Below are positions 52,503 to 62,137 of a stretch of DNA of 64,000 nt, one piece after another. The position numbers and the translations under genes are program-made. How positions within the stretch are numbered: position 1 is the stretch's first letter; every line of letters starts with the position of its first letter. Location: contig NZ_JACSPX010000001.1 of the NCBI RefSeq assembly GCF_014836945.1, forward strand, positions 514,952 to 578,951, written 5' to 3'. Origin of the DNA: Microbacterium commune (GTDB lineage Bacteria; Actinomycetota; Actinomycetes; Actinomycetales; Microbacteriaceae). The notes under the pieces were generated by a model. The model was not told the origin of the DNA. It saw only the letters and a list, made by a program, of their open reading frames with translations, and did not search any database.

Positions 52503-54161
52503 ATGCCCACCGTCTCCGCCCACGTGGCCCTCACTCTCGCTCAGCACATCGATCACGTCTTCGGCGTGATGGGCAACGGCAACGCGTATTTCCTCGACGC
52601 GATCGAGAAGCAGACCGGCGCCGTCTTCACCGCCGTGCGCCACGAGCAGGGTGCCGTGGTCGCCGCCGACGCGCACTTCCGCGCCTCCGGCCGGATCGCC
52701 GCCGCGACCTCGACGTACGGCGCCGGCTTCACGAACACGCTCACCGCTCTGGCCGAGGCTGTGCAGGCGCACGTGCCGCTCGTGCTCGTCGTGGGCGACG
52801 AGCCCACCTCGGGGCCCCGCCCCTGGGATGTCGACCAGATCGCGATGGCCTCGGCCGTGGGCGCGCGCACCTACACGACCGGGCACGCGGATGCCGCAGC
52901 CACCACGGTCATCGCGATCGAGCACGCCCTCACCTATCGCGTGCCCGTCGTGCTCGCCATCCCCTACGACGTCGCCGCGCTCGAGGCGGGTCCCGTCGCT
53001 GCGGCACCCGAGCCGCGCCTCCCGGCACCCCTCGCACCGCGCGGTGAGTTCGCCGCCGGGATGCTCGACGAGATCGCCCACGCGCTGCGCTCAGCCGAGC
53101 GCCCGTTCCTGCTCGCCGGCCGGGGCGCCTGGTTGGCCGGCGCGAGCGACGCGCTCGGCGCGCTCGCGGAGTCGACCGGGGCGCTCACGGCATCCACCGC
53201 CCTCGGCCGGGGCGTCTTCCCCGACGCCCGCTACGACCTCGGCGTGACGGGCGGATTCGGCGCCGACGGCGCCATGCAGCTGGTGCGCGAGGCTGATGTG
53301 GCCGTCGTCTTCGGCGCCTCGCTCAACCAGTTCACGATGCGCTTCGGCGAACTGTTCGCCCCCGGCACGCGCGTCTTTCAGATCGACGTGGCACCGGCCG
53401 CAACGAACGCGCACATCGGCGGCTACGTGCGCGCGGACGCACGTCTCGCGGCCGAGGCGCTCGTCGAGAGGCTCAGCCCGGCATCCGCTGCCGATGGGCA
53501 CGCCGCCTGGCGCGAATCGGTCGACGTGGCATCCGCTCGCGCTTACGCAGCAGGCGACGAACTCGCGCCCGACGGGCGGCTGGACCCGCGCTCCGCCGCA
53601 CGCCGCATCGCCGAACTGCTGCCGGAGGACCGCGTCGTCGTCTCCGACGGCGGCCACTTCATCGGCTGGGCCAACATGTACTGGCCGGTCGCCGCTCCCG
53701 ACCGCATGATGATGATCGGCACGGCCTTCCAGTCGATCGGGCAGGGCTGGCCGAGCGTCGTCGGCGCCACCCGCGCTCGACCCGGGCAGACGATCGTGCT
53801 GACCTCGGGCGACGGCGGCGGACTGATGGCGATCGCCGACCTCGAATCCGCCGTGCGCGCGGCCGCAGGCCGGGGCGTCGCGGTGATCTGGAACGACGCG
53901 GCTTACGGTGCCGAGGTCAATCTGTACGGACTCAAGGGCCTCGCCGAAGAGCCGATGCTCATCCCCGAGGTCGACTTCGCCGCGTTCGCAGCAGCCGTCG
54001 GCGCGGAGGGCGTCGTGGTGCGCACGCTCGCCGACCTCGAGCGGCTGCGCACCTGGGCATCCGAAGATCCGGCCGACCGCCGCTTCCTCGTGCTCGACCT
54101 GCGAATCTCGGGCAAGGTCATCGCCCCGTACCAGGAGGAGATCATCCGCGTGAACTCCTGA
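52503..54161 (+). CDS. Thiamine-diphosphate-dependent enzyme (acetolactate synthase-like)
   Basis: 552 aa, three-domain ThDP fold. The cofactor-activating Glu is in VRHEQGAVVAADA (about residue 48), and the ThDP-Mg site runs from GDGGGLMAIADLE to WNDAAYGAE (about 440-475). The central domain lacks an obvious FAD-type signature. Candidates are a 2-oxoacid decarboxylase or acetolactate synthase-like enzyme. No regulatory subunit or ilv gene is near, so biosynthetic AHAS is unlikely. AAAGG precedes ATG 52503. Confidence 0.85.
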   Translation: MPTVSAHVALTLAQHIDHVFGVMGNGNAYFLDAIEKQTGAVFTAVRHEQGAVVAADAHFRASGRIAAATSTYGAGFTNTLTALAEAVQAHVPLVLVVGDEPTSGPRPWDVDQIAMASAVGARTYTTGHADAAATTVIAIEHALTYRVPVVLAIPYDVAALEAGPVAAAPEPRLPAPLAPRGEFAAGMLDEIAHALRSAERPFLLAGRGAWLAGASDALGALAESTGALTASTALGRGVFPDARYDLGVTGGFGADGAMQLVREADVAVVFGASLNQFTMRFGELFAPGTRVFQIDVAPAATNAHIGGYVRADARLAAEALVERLSPASAADGHAAWRESVDVASARAYAAGDELAPDGRLDPRSAARRIAELLPEDRVVVSDGGHFIGWANMYWPVAAPDRMMMIGTAFQSIGQGWPSVVGATRARPGQTIVLTSGDGGGLMAIADLESAVRAAAGRGVAVIWNDAAYGAEVNLYGLKGLAEEPMLIPEVDFAAFAAAVGAEGVVVRTLADLERLRTWASEDPADRRFLVLDLRISGKVIAPYQEEIIRVNS

Positions 54162-54194
54162 GCGGGGCCTCCGGGTGTCACCCCGGGCGGCGGC

Positions 54195-54833
54195 TCAGAT
54201 CCAGCCCTTGTCCTGCGCGACGCGCACCGCCTGCGCGCGGTTTCCGGCGCCGGTCTTGCCGATCGCGGCCGACAGGTGATTGCGCACCGTTCCGGCGGAG
54301 AGGAAGACCTCTGCTGCGATCGCTGCCGCCGACCTGCCGTCGGCGGCCAGCCGCAGCACCTGCCGTTCCCGGTCGCTGAGCGGATTCGCCCCTTCGAACA
54401 GGCTCTTCTCGGCGAGCGCCGGATCCAGCACCCGCAGTCCGGCATGCGTGCGTCGCACGGCGTCGGCGAGCTGCTCGGCGGGCGCATCCTTCACCATGAA
54501 TCCGCTCGCGCCCGCCTCCAGTGCATCTCGCAGGTAGCCGGGACGGGCGAATGTCGTCACGATCAGCACCCGGGTGGCCGGGCTGGCCTCGCGCAGGCGA
54601 CGGGTCGCCTCGATGCCGTCGATCCCCGGCATCTGGATGTCCATCAGGCAGACGTCAGGCGTGAGGGCGACCGCGAGGCGCAGCGCCTCCTCGCCGTCCG
54701 CTGCCGCGCCGACCACGTCGATGTCGGGCTCCAGCTCGAGCAGCGCGGCGAGCGCACCGCGCACCAGGGCCTGGTCGTCGGCGACGAGCAGGCGGATGCT
54801 GTCGGTCGGCGTGCATGCGGGTGTCCGATTCAC
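54195..54833 (-). CDS. NarL/LuxR-family response regulator
   Basis: 212 aa. Receiver domain (LLVADDQALVRGALAALLE, phospho-acceptor Asp in DVCLMDIQMPG, Lys in FMVKDAP) and LuxR-type HTH (LSDRERQVLRLAADGRSAAAIA). GTG start overlaps the kinase stop (GTGA). Pairs with the upstream kinase; the adjacent ABC exporter genes are the probable target. Confidence 0.93.
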   Translation of the reverse strand: MNRTPACTPTDSIRLLVADDQALVRGALAALLELEPDIDVVGAAADGEEALRLAVALTPDVCLMDIQMPGIDGIEATRRLREASPATRVLIVTTFARPGYLRDALEAGASGFMVKDAPAEQLADAVRRTHAGLRVLDPALAEKSLFEGANPLSDRERQVLRLAADGRSAAAIAAEVFLSAGTVRNHLSAAIGKTGAGNRAQAVRVAQDKGWI

Positions 54834-55954
54834 CAGCGCACCTCCACTCGCGTGCCCGCCTCCGCAGCGGGTCCGATGCGGAACGCTGCGCCCGCAGCTG
54901 CGGCGCGCTCGCGCATGCCGCGGATGCCGCTGCTTTCTGCTGCCGCCGTCTGACCCTCGTCGAGACCGCGTCCGTCGTCCTCGATCACGAGCCGGCCCGG
55001 CGACACTGTCACCCGCGCCTGACGGGCAGCGCTGTGTCGCAGCACGTTCGTGGTCGCCTCGCGCAGAATCCAGCTCGCCGTCAGCTCCTGTGCGGGTGAG
55101 AGCGCGTCAGGTGCTCCACGCACCTGCAGCGTCACTCCCCCGGCAGCGAGCGCCTCGCCACTGCTGGCCAGCTGCTCGCCCAGTGTGGTGCTGCGCGCTC
55201 CGGCTACCGTGGCGCGTGCGGCGGCGAGCGCCTCTGCGGTCAGGGCGGTGATGGCGGCGAGCTCGGTCTTCGCCCGCTCAGGATCGGAATCGATCAGACG
55301 CGCGGCGAGCTGTGATTTCAGTTGCACCACGGTGAGCGAGTGTCCGATGAGGTCGTGCACGTCGCGTGCGAGCGCCTCCCGCCCCTCGCTCGTGGCCAGC
55401 TCGAGCCCCAGCCGCTCGGCCTGCGCCGAACGGATGATCAGCCAGGTCGAGACGGTGTTCACCACCCCGAGCAGCATCACGACCACCAGCAGAGCGAAGT
55501 ACGACGTGCCACCGGGCAGCAGGAAGATGCAGGCGGCAGTCATCAGCACGGCGACGATCGAGGTGACCCAGTGCGCCGCGCGCGTGAGGCCGTACGAGGC
55601 GAACGACATGATGAAGGGCAGGAAGCTCAGCGCCAGCGGCCCCTCCGCCGGCACCGACAGCGCCGCGCAGACGATCAGCACGGCGAAGAGCATCCACTGT
55701 CCGGGCACAGGCGGAGAGCCGAGTCCGCCGCCACCGCGACTGCCCCGCACGAACCCGACGACGTACACAGCGGCGAACACGACCAGTGCCACCCACCCGG
55801 TGACGATCCACGCGCGCGACGCGTCGGAGCGCAGCAGAGCGATCACCGGGTACGCCAGAAAGATCATCCAGACGACCGCCATGAGCCATCCGTAGCGATC
55901 CCAGTGCGACGTGATCGCGGCGGGGCGCTCGGTGCCGCCCTGCTGCGCTGTCAT
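54830..55954 (-). CDS. DesK-type sensor histidine kinase
   Basis: 374 aa. About five membrane segments in the first 170 residues with very short outside loops, then HisKA_3 with phospho-His in ARDVHDLIGHSLT (about 203) and a HATPase (REATTNVLRHSAA, DDGRGLDE, GIRGMRERAAAAG). The sensor part resembles kinases that sense membrane state or antibiotics. Cotranslated with the response regulator. Confidence 0.92.
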   Translation of the reverse strand: MTAQQGGTERPAAITSHWDRYGWLMAVVWMIFLAYPVIALLRSDASRAWIVTGWVALVVFAAVYVVGFVRGSRGGGGLGSPPVPGQWMLFAVLIVCAALSVPAEGPLALSFLPFIMSFASYGLTRAAHWVTSIVAVLMTAACIFLLPGGTSYFALLVVVMLLGVVNTVSTWLIIRSAQAERLGLELATSEGREALARDVHDLIGHSLTVVQLKSQLAARLIDSDPERAKTELAAITALTAEALAAARATVAGARSTTLGEQLASSGEALAAGGVTLQVRGAPDALSPAQELTASWILREATTNVLRHSAARQARVTVSPGRLVIEDDGRGLDEGQTAAAESSGIRGMRERAAAAGAAFRIGPAAEAGTRVEVRW

Positions 55955-55985
55955 GACTCCAACCTACTGATCATCCGCACCGTGC

Positions 55986-56765
55986 TCATCGCCGCCGGCG
56001 GGAGCGCCGCACACCCGCGAAGACCAGAGCCGCGAACACGGCCACCCAGACGACGATGTTCACCAGCACCGCCCAGAGCGGGTCGGTCTGCCCGGTGGTG
56101 AGGGTGCCGTCGGTGAGCGGCCAGCGGCTGAGCGCCACGAAGCCGTACAGCGGGGTGAGTCGGGCGATGTCGAGCATGACGCCGTCGAGCGGCATGAACA
56201 CGTTGCCGAAGAAGGCGAAGAAGGTCATCGAGATCGATGCCAGCGCTGCGGAGGAGTCGGTGTTGAAGAAGAGCCCCACCCCCAGCCCGTACAGGCCGAA
56301 CATCAGCCCGGTTCCGAGGACGATCCCCGCGACGGCGAACCAGCGCCAGGTCTCGTCGGCCGCCGCACCTGTGAGGATGCCGGTGACGAACACAGCGGCC
56401 AGGGCGAGCGCGGCGAACCCCAGCGCGTTGAGCAGCTTCGTCAGCGCGTAGCCGGCCGTGCTCAGCGGGGTCATCGCGAGCTGGCGCCCCCAGCCCTGCT
56501 GCGCCTCAGCGGCCGCCAGTGAGGTCAGCGAACTCATCGCGACCGCGGTTCCGTATGCCGCCATCGAGATCATCACGTAGAACGACACGTTGCCGTTTCC
56601 GGCCGACAGCTCGGCGTAGCCGGCCGTCGCACCGAAGAGCAGGTACATCACGACGGGCATGGCGAGTGTGAACGCGAGAGTGTACGGGTTACGCAGCTGC
56701 CGGATGGCCTCGATGCGCAGCATGGTGAGTGAGAGCCGCGGCGGCGCGGTCGTGGCGATGGTCAT
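55986..56765 (-). CDS. ABC-2 type transporter permease
   Basis: 259 aa with six membrane segments (e.g. PYTLAFTLAMPVVMYLLFG, FGLYGLGVGLFFNTD, SMTFFAFFGNVFMPLDGVM). It forms an exporter with the ATPase encoded just upstream (stop and start separated by one base). Position beside a DesK-type two-component system is typical of drug, lantibiotic or lipid export. Confidence 0.9.
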   Translation of the reverse strand: MTIATTAPPRLSLTMLRIEAIRQLRNPYTLAFTLAMPVVMYLLFGATAGYAELSAGNGNVSFYVMISMAAYGTAVAMSSLTSLAAAEAQQGWGRQLAMTPLSTAGYALTKLLNALGFAALALAAVFVTGILTGAAADETWRWFAVAGIVLGTGLMFGLYGLGVGLFFNTDSSAALASISMTFFAFFGNVFMPLDGVMLDIARLTPLYGFVALSRWPLTDGTLTTGQTDPLWAVLVNIVVWVAVFAALVFAGVRRSRRRR

Positions 56766-56766
56766 A

Positions 56767-57759
56767 TCAGTCCTCCGTGAGAGCGGTGAAGGCGGTCTCG
56801 AGCGTAGGCGCCGTGATCTCGAGGTCGCGGCAGCCGGCCGCGAGGAGCGCCGCGGCGATGGCATCCGAGTCGCTCGCTCGCAGCGTCAGCCGCCCGGCGT
56901 CAACGCGCACATCGGTGGCGTCCTCCGATTCGCGGAGCCGGCGCAGAATGCCGGCGGCATCCTCATCATCGGCGGGCAGAGATGCGGCGATACCCCTCGC
57001 GCCGAGCCCGACGCGAAGCTGCGCGGTCGGGGCGTCTGCGACGATTCGGCCACGGTGCATCACCACCGTGCGATGGGCGAACTGCTCCGCCTCCTCGAGG
57101 TAGTGCGTGGCGAAGATGATCGTGCGCCCGGCGTCGGCATCCGCTCGCATCACATCCCAGAACCGACGCCGCGCCGTCACGTCCATGCCCGCGGTGGGCT
57201 CGTCGAGCACGAGGATGCCGGGATCGGCGACCAGAGCGAGGGCGAACTTCACGCGCTGCTGCTCGCCGCCCGAGCACTTAGCGACCCGGCGGCCGACGAG
57301 CGCGGTCAGGTCTGCCTTCGTAAGCACAGACGGAACGCGTGCCATCGCCGCCGCACCGTGCAGCGACGCGATGAGGCGCACGGTCTCGCCGACCGTGAGG
57401 TCGGCGAGCAGTCCGCCCGTCTGCAGCACCGCGGCGATCGCTCCCCGGCGCGCAGCCGCGGCGGGGACCATCCCCCGCACGCGCACGCTGCCCTCGCCGG
57501 GTTCGCTGAGGCCGAGCAGCATGTCGAGCGTGGTGGTCTTGCCGGCCCCGTTCGGCCCGAGCAGCGCGACCACCTCGCCGCGGCGGATGGTGAGGTCGAG
57601 TCCGTCCACGGCGCGGACGAGCTGGTCACCGGAGCCGAAGTGGCGGCGGACGCCGCGCAACTCGACGGCGATCGGCGGCGCGGTGTCGCCCCCGACGGCG
57701 TTCGGTCGGGCGACGTCGTTCGGCTGGGCGGCAGGTGGTCTCTCAGCGACTGTGGGCAT
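56767..57759 (-). CDS. ABC transporter ATP-binding protein
   Basis: 330 aa. Walker A GPNGAGKTTT, signature CSGGEQQRV (Cys replaces the usual Leu), Walker B ILVLDEPTAGMD and the switch His in IFATHYLEEAEQ. A C-terminal domain of about 90 residues (ADDEDAAGILRRLRE) is typical of DrrA-like drug exporters. ATG 57759 is chosen; GTG 57783 is in frame. The first gene of the exporter pair. Confidence 0.92.
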   Translation of the reverse strand: MPTVAERPPAAQPNDVARPNAVGGDTAPPIAVELRGVRRHFGSGDQLVRAVDGLDLTIRRGEVVALLGPNGAGKTTTLDMLLGLSEPGEGSVRVRGMVPAAAARRGAIAAVLQTGGLLADLTVGETVRLIASLHGAAAMARVPSVLTKADLTALVGRRVAKCSGGEQQRVKFALALVADPGILVLDEPTAGMDVTARRRFWDVMRADADAGRTIIFATHYLEEAEQFAHRTVVMHRGRIVADAPTAQLRVGLGARGIAASLPADDEDAAGILRRLRESEDATDVRVDAGRLTLRASDSDAIAAALLAAGCRDLEITAPTLETAFTALTED

Positions 57760-57851
57760 GCTTCCAGCGTGGCCGCTCGGCACGACGGCATCCGGAGGGC
57801 AGTGTCACGATCTCGGCATGACACTCGTCATGCCTCGCGCTCAGGCCAGGT

Positions 57852-59708
57852 TCAGGATGCCGGCAGCAGCGCCCCGTCGAAGAACGCGCCGAGCTCGTCG
57901 ACCGCGTCCAGCGGCAGGATCGCGGCGACGTACTGGTCGGGGCGCACGACGACCACGACTCCGTCGCGCGACAGCTCGCGCGTCTCGAAAATGTCGGTGT
58001 CGTTCCACTTGCTCGGGCCCGCAGCGTAGAGCTTCTCCCAGTCGGTCAGCCCCAGCGGCCCGGTCTTCGGGGCGAACAGCTCGGGTGCCGTCGTCACCTC
58101 AACGTCTTCGTACGAGCCCTGGTGGATCGCCTTCACGTCGAACACCGCATCGGCATCGCCGTCGGCCGGGGTGAAGCGCGCGAACACGTCGGCGGCCTGC
58201 GAAGCCCAGGTGTTCAGTCGCTCTCCCGACGCGTCGCCGAAGGCGTAGACGCGCCAGCGTCCGTCAGCGCGGGCGTGGTGGCCGAGGTGGATCACATTGC
58301 CGTCGCAGACCCGGGTGACCTCGGCCGACTTGAACCGCTTGCCCAGCGGGAAGCCGGCCGCGAGTGCTTGGTGCGCGTCGGTGCCGATGATCATCGACGA
58401 GGTGTACTGCGTCATGAACCCGGAGGGGAACTCGGCCGTGCCCAGGTAGAAGGTCGCGAGCTCCTGCGGGTCGGAGATCTCCTCGGGCTTGCGGGCCATC
58501 AGGCTCGACCACTCGCGATCGAAGTCGATCAGCTGCTGCGCGACCGGCTTGCGCTCGGCGCCGTAGGTCGCCAGCAGGGACTCGGGGCTGCGGCCGGTGA
58601 GCACCGAGCCGAGCTTCCACCCGAGATTGAAGCCGTCCTGCATCGAGACGTTCATGCCCTGGCCGGCCTTCGCGCTGTGCGTGTGGCAGGCGTCGCCGGT
58701 GAGGAAGACGCGCGGGGTGCGGCCGCTGCCGTCGATCACGTCGTCGAACCCGTCTGTGACCCGGTGGCCGACCTCGTACACGCTGTGCCAGGCGATGTCC
58801 TTCACGTCGATGGAGTACGGATGCAGGATCTCGTTCGCCTTGCGGATGATCTCCTCGATCGGCGTCTGGCGCACGCGGTGGTCGTCGTCGGCGGCGACCG
58901 CGCCGAGGTCGATGTACATCCGGCTGAGGTAGCCGCCCTCGCGCGGGATGTGCAGGATGTTGCCCGCCTCGGCGTTGATGGCGCACTTGGTGCGCCAGTC
59001 GGGGAAGTCCGTGTTCACCAGCACGTCCATGACGCCCCATGCGTGCGCGGAGGCGTTGCCGACGTGCTTGCGCCCGATCGCCTTGCGCACCCCGCTGCGG
59101 GCGCCGTCGCAGCCGACGACGTACTTCGCGCGGATGGTGCGCTCCTCGCCGGCATCCATGACCTGCACCTCGACGGGGTACTCCCCCTCGCCGTGCACCG
59201 TGAGGCCGACGAACTCCACGCCGTAGTCGGGCACGATGCGTCCCGGTCCGTCGGCGGCGGCCTCGGCGAAGTAGTCGAGCACCCGCGCCTGGTTGACGAT
59301 CAGGTGCGGGAACTCGCAGATGTCGTACGCGTAGTCGGCCGTGCGGGCGGTGCGGACGATGTTCTGGCGGTTCTCGGGGTCGGGTCCCCAGAAGTTCATC
59401 CAGCCGATGTTGTACGCCTCCGCGACGATGCGCTCGGCGAACCCGAAGGCCTGGAAGGTCTCGACGCTGCGCGGCTGGATGCCATCGGCCTGACCGAGCA
59501 CGAGGCGACCGTCGCGCTTCTCGATGATGCGGGTGTTCACGTGCGGGTACTGCGACATCTGGGCGGCGAGCAGCATGCCGGCGGGCCCGGAGCCGACGAT
59601 GAGCACGTCCACCTCGTCGGGAAGGGCGTCGGGCCGGTCGATTCCCAGCCCCTCGGCGGGGAGAACCCGCGGGTCGTGGGAGACATAGCCGTGGTGGTGG
59701 AACTGCAT
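57852..59708 (-). CDS. FAD-dependent aromatic monooxygenase (3-hydroxybenzoate 4-hydroxylase-like)
   Basis: 618 aa. Rossmann FAD motif GSGPAGMLLAAQM, DG motif YVVGCDGARSGVRKAIG and GD motif FLTGDACHTHSAKAGQGMN, followed by a C-terminal thioredoxin-like domain (after about 470). Length and layout match the phenol 2-monooxygenase/MobA group that hydroxylates 3-hydroxybenzoate to protocatechuate with NADPH. Divergent IclR gene with two operators suggests aromatic induction. The substrate is inferred; other hydroxybenzoates or phenols are possible. Confidence 0.85.
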   Translation of the reverse strand: MQFHHHGYVSHDPRVLPAEGLGIDRPDALPDEVDVLIVGSGPAGMLLAAQMSQYPHVNTRIIEKRDGRLVLGQADGIQPRSVETFQAFGFAERIVAEAYNIGWMNFWGPDPENRQNIVRTARTADYAYDICEFPHLIVNQARVLDYFAEAAADGPGRIVPDYGVEFVGLTVHGEGEYPVEVQVMDAGEERTIRAKYVVGCDGARSGVRKAIGRKHVGNASAHAWGVMDVLVNTDFPDWRTKCAINAEAGNILHIPREGGYLSRMYIDLGAVAADDDHRVRQTPIEEIIRKANEILHPYSIDVKDIAWHSVYEVGHRVTDGFDDVIDGSGRTPRVFLTGDACHTHSAKAGQGMNVSMQDGFNLGWKLGSVLTGRSPESLLATYGAERKPVAQQLIDFDREWSSLMARKPEEISDPQELATFYLGTAEFPSGFMTQYTSSMIIGTDAHQALAAGFPLGKRFKSAEVTRVCDGNVIHLGHHARADGRWRVYAFGDASGERLNTWASQAADVFARFTPADGDADAVFDVKAIHQGSYEDVEVTTAPELFAPKTGPLGLTDWEKLYAAGPSKWNDTDIFETRELSRDGVVVVVRPDQYVAAILPLDAVDELGAFFDGALLPAS

Positions 59709-59729
59709 CGTCGTCGATTCCTTCCGGCG

Positions 59730-59766
59730 TGTTCTATATTGGAACACAGCGTTCTACTATTGAACA
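59730..59766. promoter_or_regulatory. Two tandem IclR-type operators
   Basis: TGTTCTATATTGGAACA (59730-59746) and GTTCTACTATTGAAC (59751-59765), both GTTC-N7-GAAC palindromes about 20 bp apart (two helical turns), in the divergent gap between the monooxygenase and IclR genes. Confidence 0.8.
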
Positions 59767-59768
59767 GA

Positions 59769-59778
59769 TCGTATACGA
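59769..59778. promoter_or_regulatory. TCGTATACGA palindrome
   Basis: Perfect 10-bp palindrome next to the IclR operators. Related sites TCATATACGA (62066-62075) and TCGAATACGA (62078-62087) lie before the FAH-RraA gene. Probable binding sites of the GntR protein encoded at 63613. Confidence 0.55.
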
Positions 59779-59813
59779 CGGCGCAGGCCGCCACAAGAGA
59801 ACAGGAGCCGCCG

Positions 59814-60503
59814 ATGACGGCCGCCCCCGCTTCACAGACGCTCAGCCGCGGCATCCGGATCCTCGAGGTCCTCGCCGACGGCCCGCTGTCGATCGACGAG
59901 GTCGCGACCCGACTCGACGTGCACCGCTCGATCGCGTACCGCCTGCTGCGCACGCTCGAAGACCACCGGCTCGTCGTGCGCGACGCGTCCGGGCGGATGG
60001 CCCTGGGGCCGCGCATGGCGGCGCTCGCCGCTGGCGTCGCGCACGACCTGCACGCCGAGGCCCTGCCCGAGCTGACCGCGGTGGCGAACGAGCTCGGCCA
60101 CACCGCCTTCCTCGCCGTGCTCGACGGGGACGAGGTGATCACCCTGACCAGCGTCGAGCCGCGCCATGCCGTCGCGAATGTCGCGCAGCGGCCGGGCACC
60201 AGGCATCCGGTCACGGTCGGCGCGCCGGGCAAGGCGATCCTCGCCCAGCTTCGCGATGCCGAGTGGCCCGCCGTCGATGCGGCGCTGCGCGTCGAGGTCG
60301 AGGCCGTGCGCGTGCGCGGCTACGCGCTCAGCCACGACGAGGTGATCCCGAATCTCAAGTCGATCGCCGTGCCGCTGCCGCTGCGCGGCGTTCGTCCGGC
60401 GGCTCTCGCGGTGGTGCACGTGGCATCCCGAGTCGCGGATGCCGACATCGCCGCGCGCCTGCAGCGCTCTGTGGACGTCATCCGGGCCGCTCTCGACGGC
60501 TGA
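59814..60503 (+). CDS. IclR-family regulator
   Basis: 229 aa. Winged HTH (SRGIRILEVLADGPLSIDEVATRLDVHRSIAYRLLRTLEDH) and an IclR effector domain (VGAPGKAILAQL; YALSHDEVIPNLKSIAVPL). AGGAG seven bases before ATG 59814. Divergent from the monooxygenase and likely to control it from the tandem operators. Confidence 0.93.
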   Translation: MTAAPASQTLSRGIRILEVLADGPLSIDEVATRLDVHRSIAYRLLRTLEDHRLVVRDASGRMALGPRMAALAAGVAHDLHAEALPELTAVANELGHTAFLAVLDGDEVITLTSVEPRHAVANVAQRPGTRHPVTVGAPGKAILAQLRDAEWPAVDAALRVEVEAVRVRGYALSHDEVIPNLKSIAVPLPLRGVRPAALAVVHVASRVADADIAARLQRSVDVIRAALDG

Positions 60504-60531
60504 GCGCGCACCGGCCCCCGGACGACGAAGA

Positions 60532-60569
60532 CGGGCCTGGAGGACGACGCGAGTCGTCCTCCAGGCCCG
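60532..60569. terminator. Strong bidirectional terminator
   Basis: Perfect 17-bp stem (60532-60548 with 60553-60569) and GCGA loop between the convergent IclR and transporter genes. Confidence 0.88.
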
Positions 60570-60599
60570 CGGAGGTTCAGCAGCCGGAGGCGAGGGAGG

Positions 60600-62003
60600 T
60601 CAGGCCCTGGCGAGGCCGCGGATCGGGCTGACCGCCTGCTCGGCCTCGTGGTCGGGACCGAGCGGGATGCCGCTGCGATCGCGGAGCAGCAGCGTGGCGA
60701 TGAGTCCGATCACGGTCATGCCCGCGAGGTACCACGTGACCGACATCGTCGTCCCGGTCGCCTGCACCAGCGCAGTCGCGATGGTCGGGGCGAACGCACC
60801 GCCGGCGATCGCGCCGATCGCGTACGAGATCGACACTCCGGAGAAGCGGATGCTGGCGGGGAAGAGCTCGGTGTACAGCGCCGCCTGCGGGCCATACGTG
60901 AAGCCGAGTCCGAGGGTGAGGATCGCGAGGCCCGCGAACATCAGACCGATGTCGCCGGTGTTGACCAGGGGGAACAGCGCGAACACACCGGCGAGCTGCA
61001 TCGCCCACCCGATGATGTAGGTGGTGCGGCGCCCCAGCTTGTCGCTGACGAAGCCCGCCAGCAGCGTCGAGAGCAGCCAGGTCACCGCCGAGCCGGTGAC
61101 AGCCCACAGCACCGGTCCGCGCTCGAGAGCGAGCGGGCCGTCCGGGTTCGTGGCGTAGTTCTGGATGTAGCCACCGGTGGTCATGTATCCCACGGCGTTG
61201 TTTCCGGCGAAGACGAGCGCCGCGACGATCACGAGCAGCAGGTGCTTGCGGAACAGCTGCACGACCGGCATCCGCGCCTCCTCCTTGCGCTCGGCGAGCT
61301 CGGCGAACACAGGGCTCTCCTCGACGTTGCGTCGCACGTAGTAGCCGATGAGGATCAGCACGACGCTGAGCAGGAACGGAATGCGCCAGCCCCAGGCCAG
61401 GAACTGCTCGCCCGGAGCGACCGCCGTCATGATCGCCATCACGCCCGAGGCCAGCAGCAGACCGAGCGGAACACCGATCTGGGGCGAGGCGCCGAAGATG
61501 CCGCGCTTGGCCTTGGGGGCGTGCTCGACGGCCATCAGCACCGCGCCACCCCACTCGCCTCCCGCCGACAGACCCTGCAGGATGCGCAGCAGCACCAGCA
61601 GCAGCGGGGCGGCGATGCCGATCGCGTCGTAGGTGGGCAGCACGCCGATCAGTGCGGTCGCCGCCCCCATCAGGATCAGCGTCCACATCAGCACCACCTT
61701 GCGGCCGACCTTGTCGCCGAAGTGCCCGGCGAGGAAGGCGCCGAGCGGACGGAACAGGAAGCTGATGCCCACGGTCGCGAAGCCGATCAGGATGCTGTTC
61801 GCGCCCAGCGGCGCGAAGAAGAGCTGGCCGAAGACCAGTCCGACCGCGGTCGCGTAGATGAAGAAGTCGTACCACTCGACGGTGGTTCCGACCACCGTCG
61901 CGAACACGACGCGGCGACGATCGGCCGCATTGGCGATCGTGCCGGTGGGGGTGAATCCCTCGGGGGGTCGCGATGCCCGGGAACGGCGGGACTGCTCGTT
62001 CAT
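60600..62003 (-). CDS. MHS-family (MFS) metabolite:proton symporter
   Basis: 467 aa, 12 membrane segments. Signature GHFGDKVGRKVVL in loop 2-3, ILQGLSAGGEWGGAVLMAVEHAP in helix 4-5 and FVSDKLGRRTT in loop 8-9. The MHS group takes up organic acids such as shikimate, protocatechuate or citrate. Context suggests an aromatic acid substrate of the neighbouring catabolic genes. AAAGGAG before ATG 62003. Divergent from FAH-RraA with GntR-type sites between. Confidence 0.9.
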   Translation of the reverse strand: MNEQSRRSRASRPPEGFTPTGTIANAADRRRVVFATVVGTTVEWYDFFIYATAVGLVFGQLFFAPLGANSILIGFATVGISFLFRPLGAFLAGHFGDKVGRKVVLMWTLILMGAATALIGVLPTYDAIGIAAPLLLVLLRILQGLSAGGEWGGAVLMAVEHAPKAKRGIFGASPQIGVPLGLLLASGVMAIMTAVAPGEQFLAWGWRIPFLLSVVLILIGYYVRRNVEESPVFAELAERKEEARMPVVQLFRKHLLLVIVAALVFAGNNAVGYMTTGGYIQNYATNPDGPLALERGPVLWAVTGSAVTWLLSTLLAGFVSDKLGRRTTYIIGWAMQLAGVFALFPLVNTGDIGLMFAGLAILTLGLGFTYGPQAALYTELFPASIRFSGVSISYAIGAIAGGAFAPTIATALVQATGTTMSVTWYLAGMTVIGLIATLLLRDRSGIPLGPDHEAEQAVSPIRGLARA

Positions 62004-62065
62004 GATGCTCCTTTGACGGCTCTGTCGGGGGTGGTCTGCAGGAATGCTTGCCACCCGCAGAAGGA

Positions 62066-62087
62066 TCATATACGATTTCGAATACGA
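62066..62087. promoter_or_regulatory. GntR-type double operator upstream of FAH-RraA gene
   Basis: TCATATACGA and TCGAATACGA, 12 bp apart, sharing ATACGA half-sites with the palindrome at 59769-59778. Confidence 0.55.
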
Positions 62088-62137
62088 CGCACAAGGACTC
62101 CTCAGAGTCGCCCGTGCACCCGGCAAGGAGGCGCCCT

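Noticed and set aside
58122..60503. 793-aa plus-strand frame including the IclR gene
   Set aside because: The first two thirds are the antisense of the FAD monooxygenase; the real IclR start is ATG 59814 with a ribosome site.
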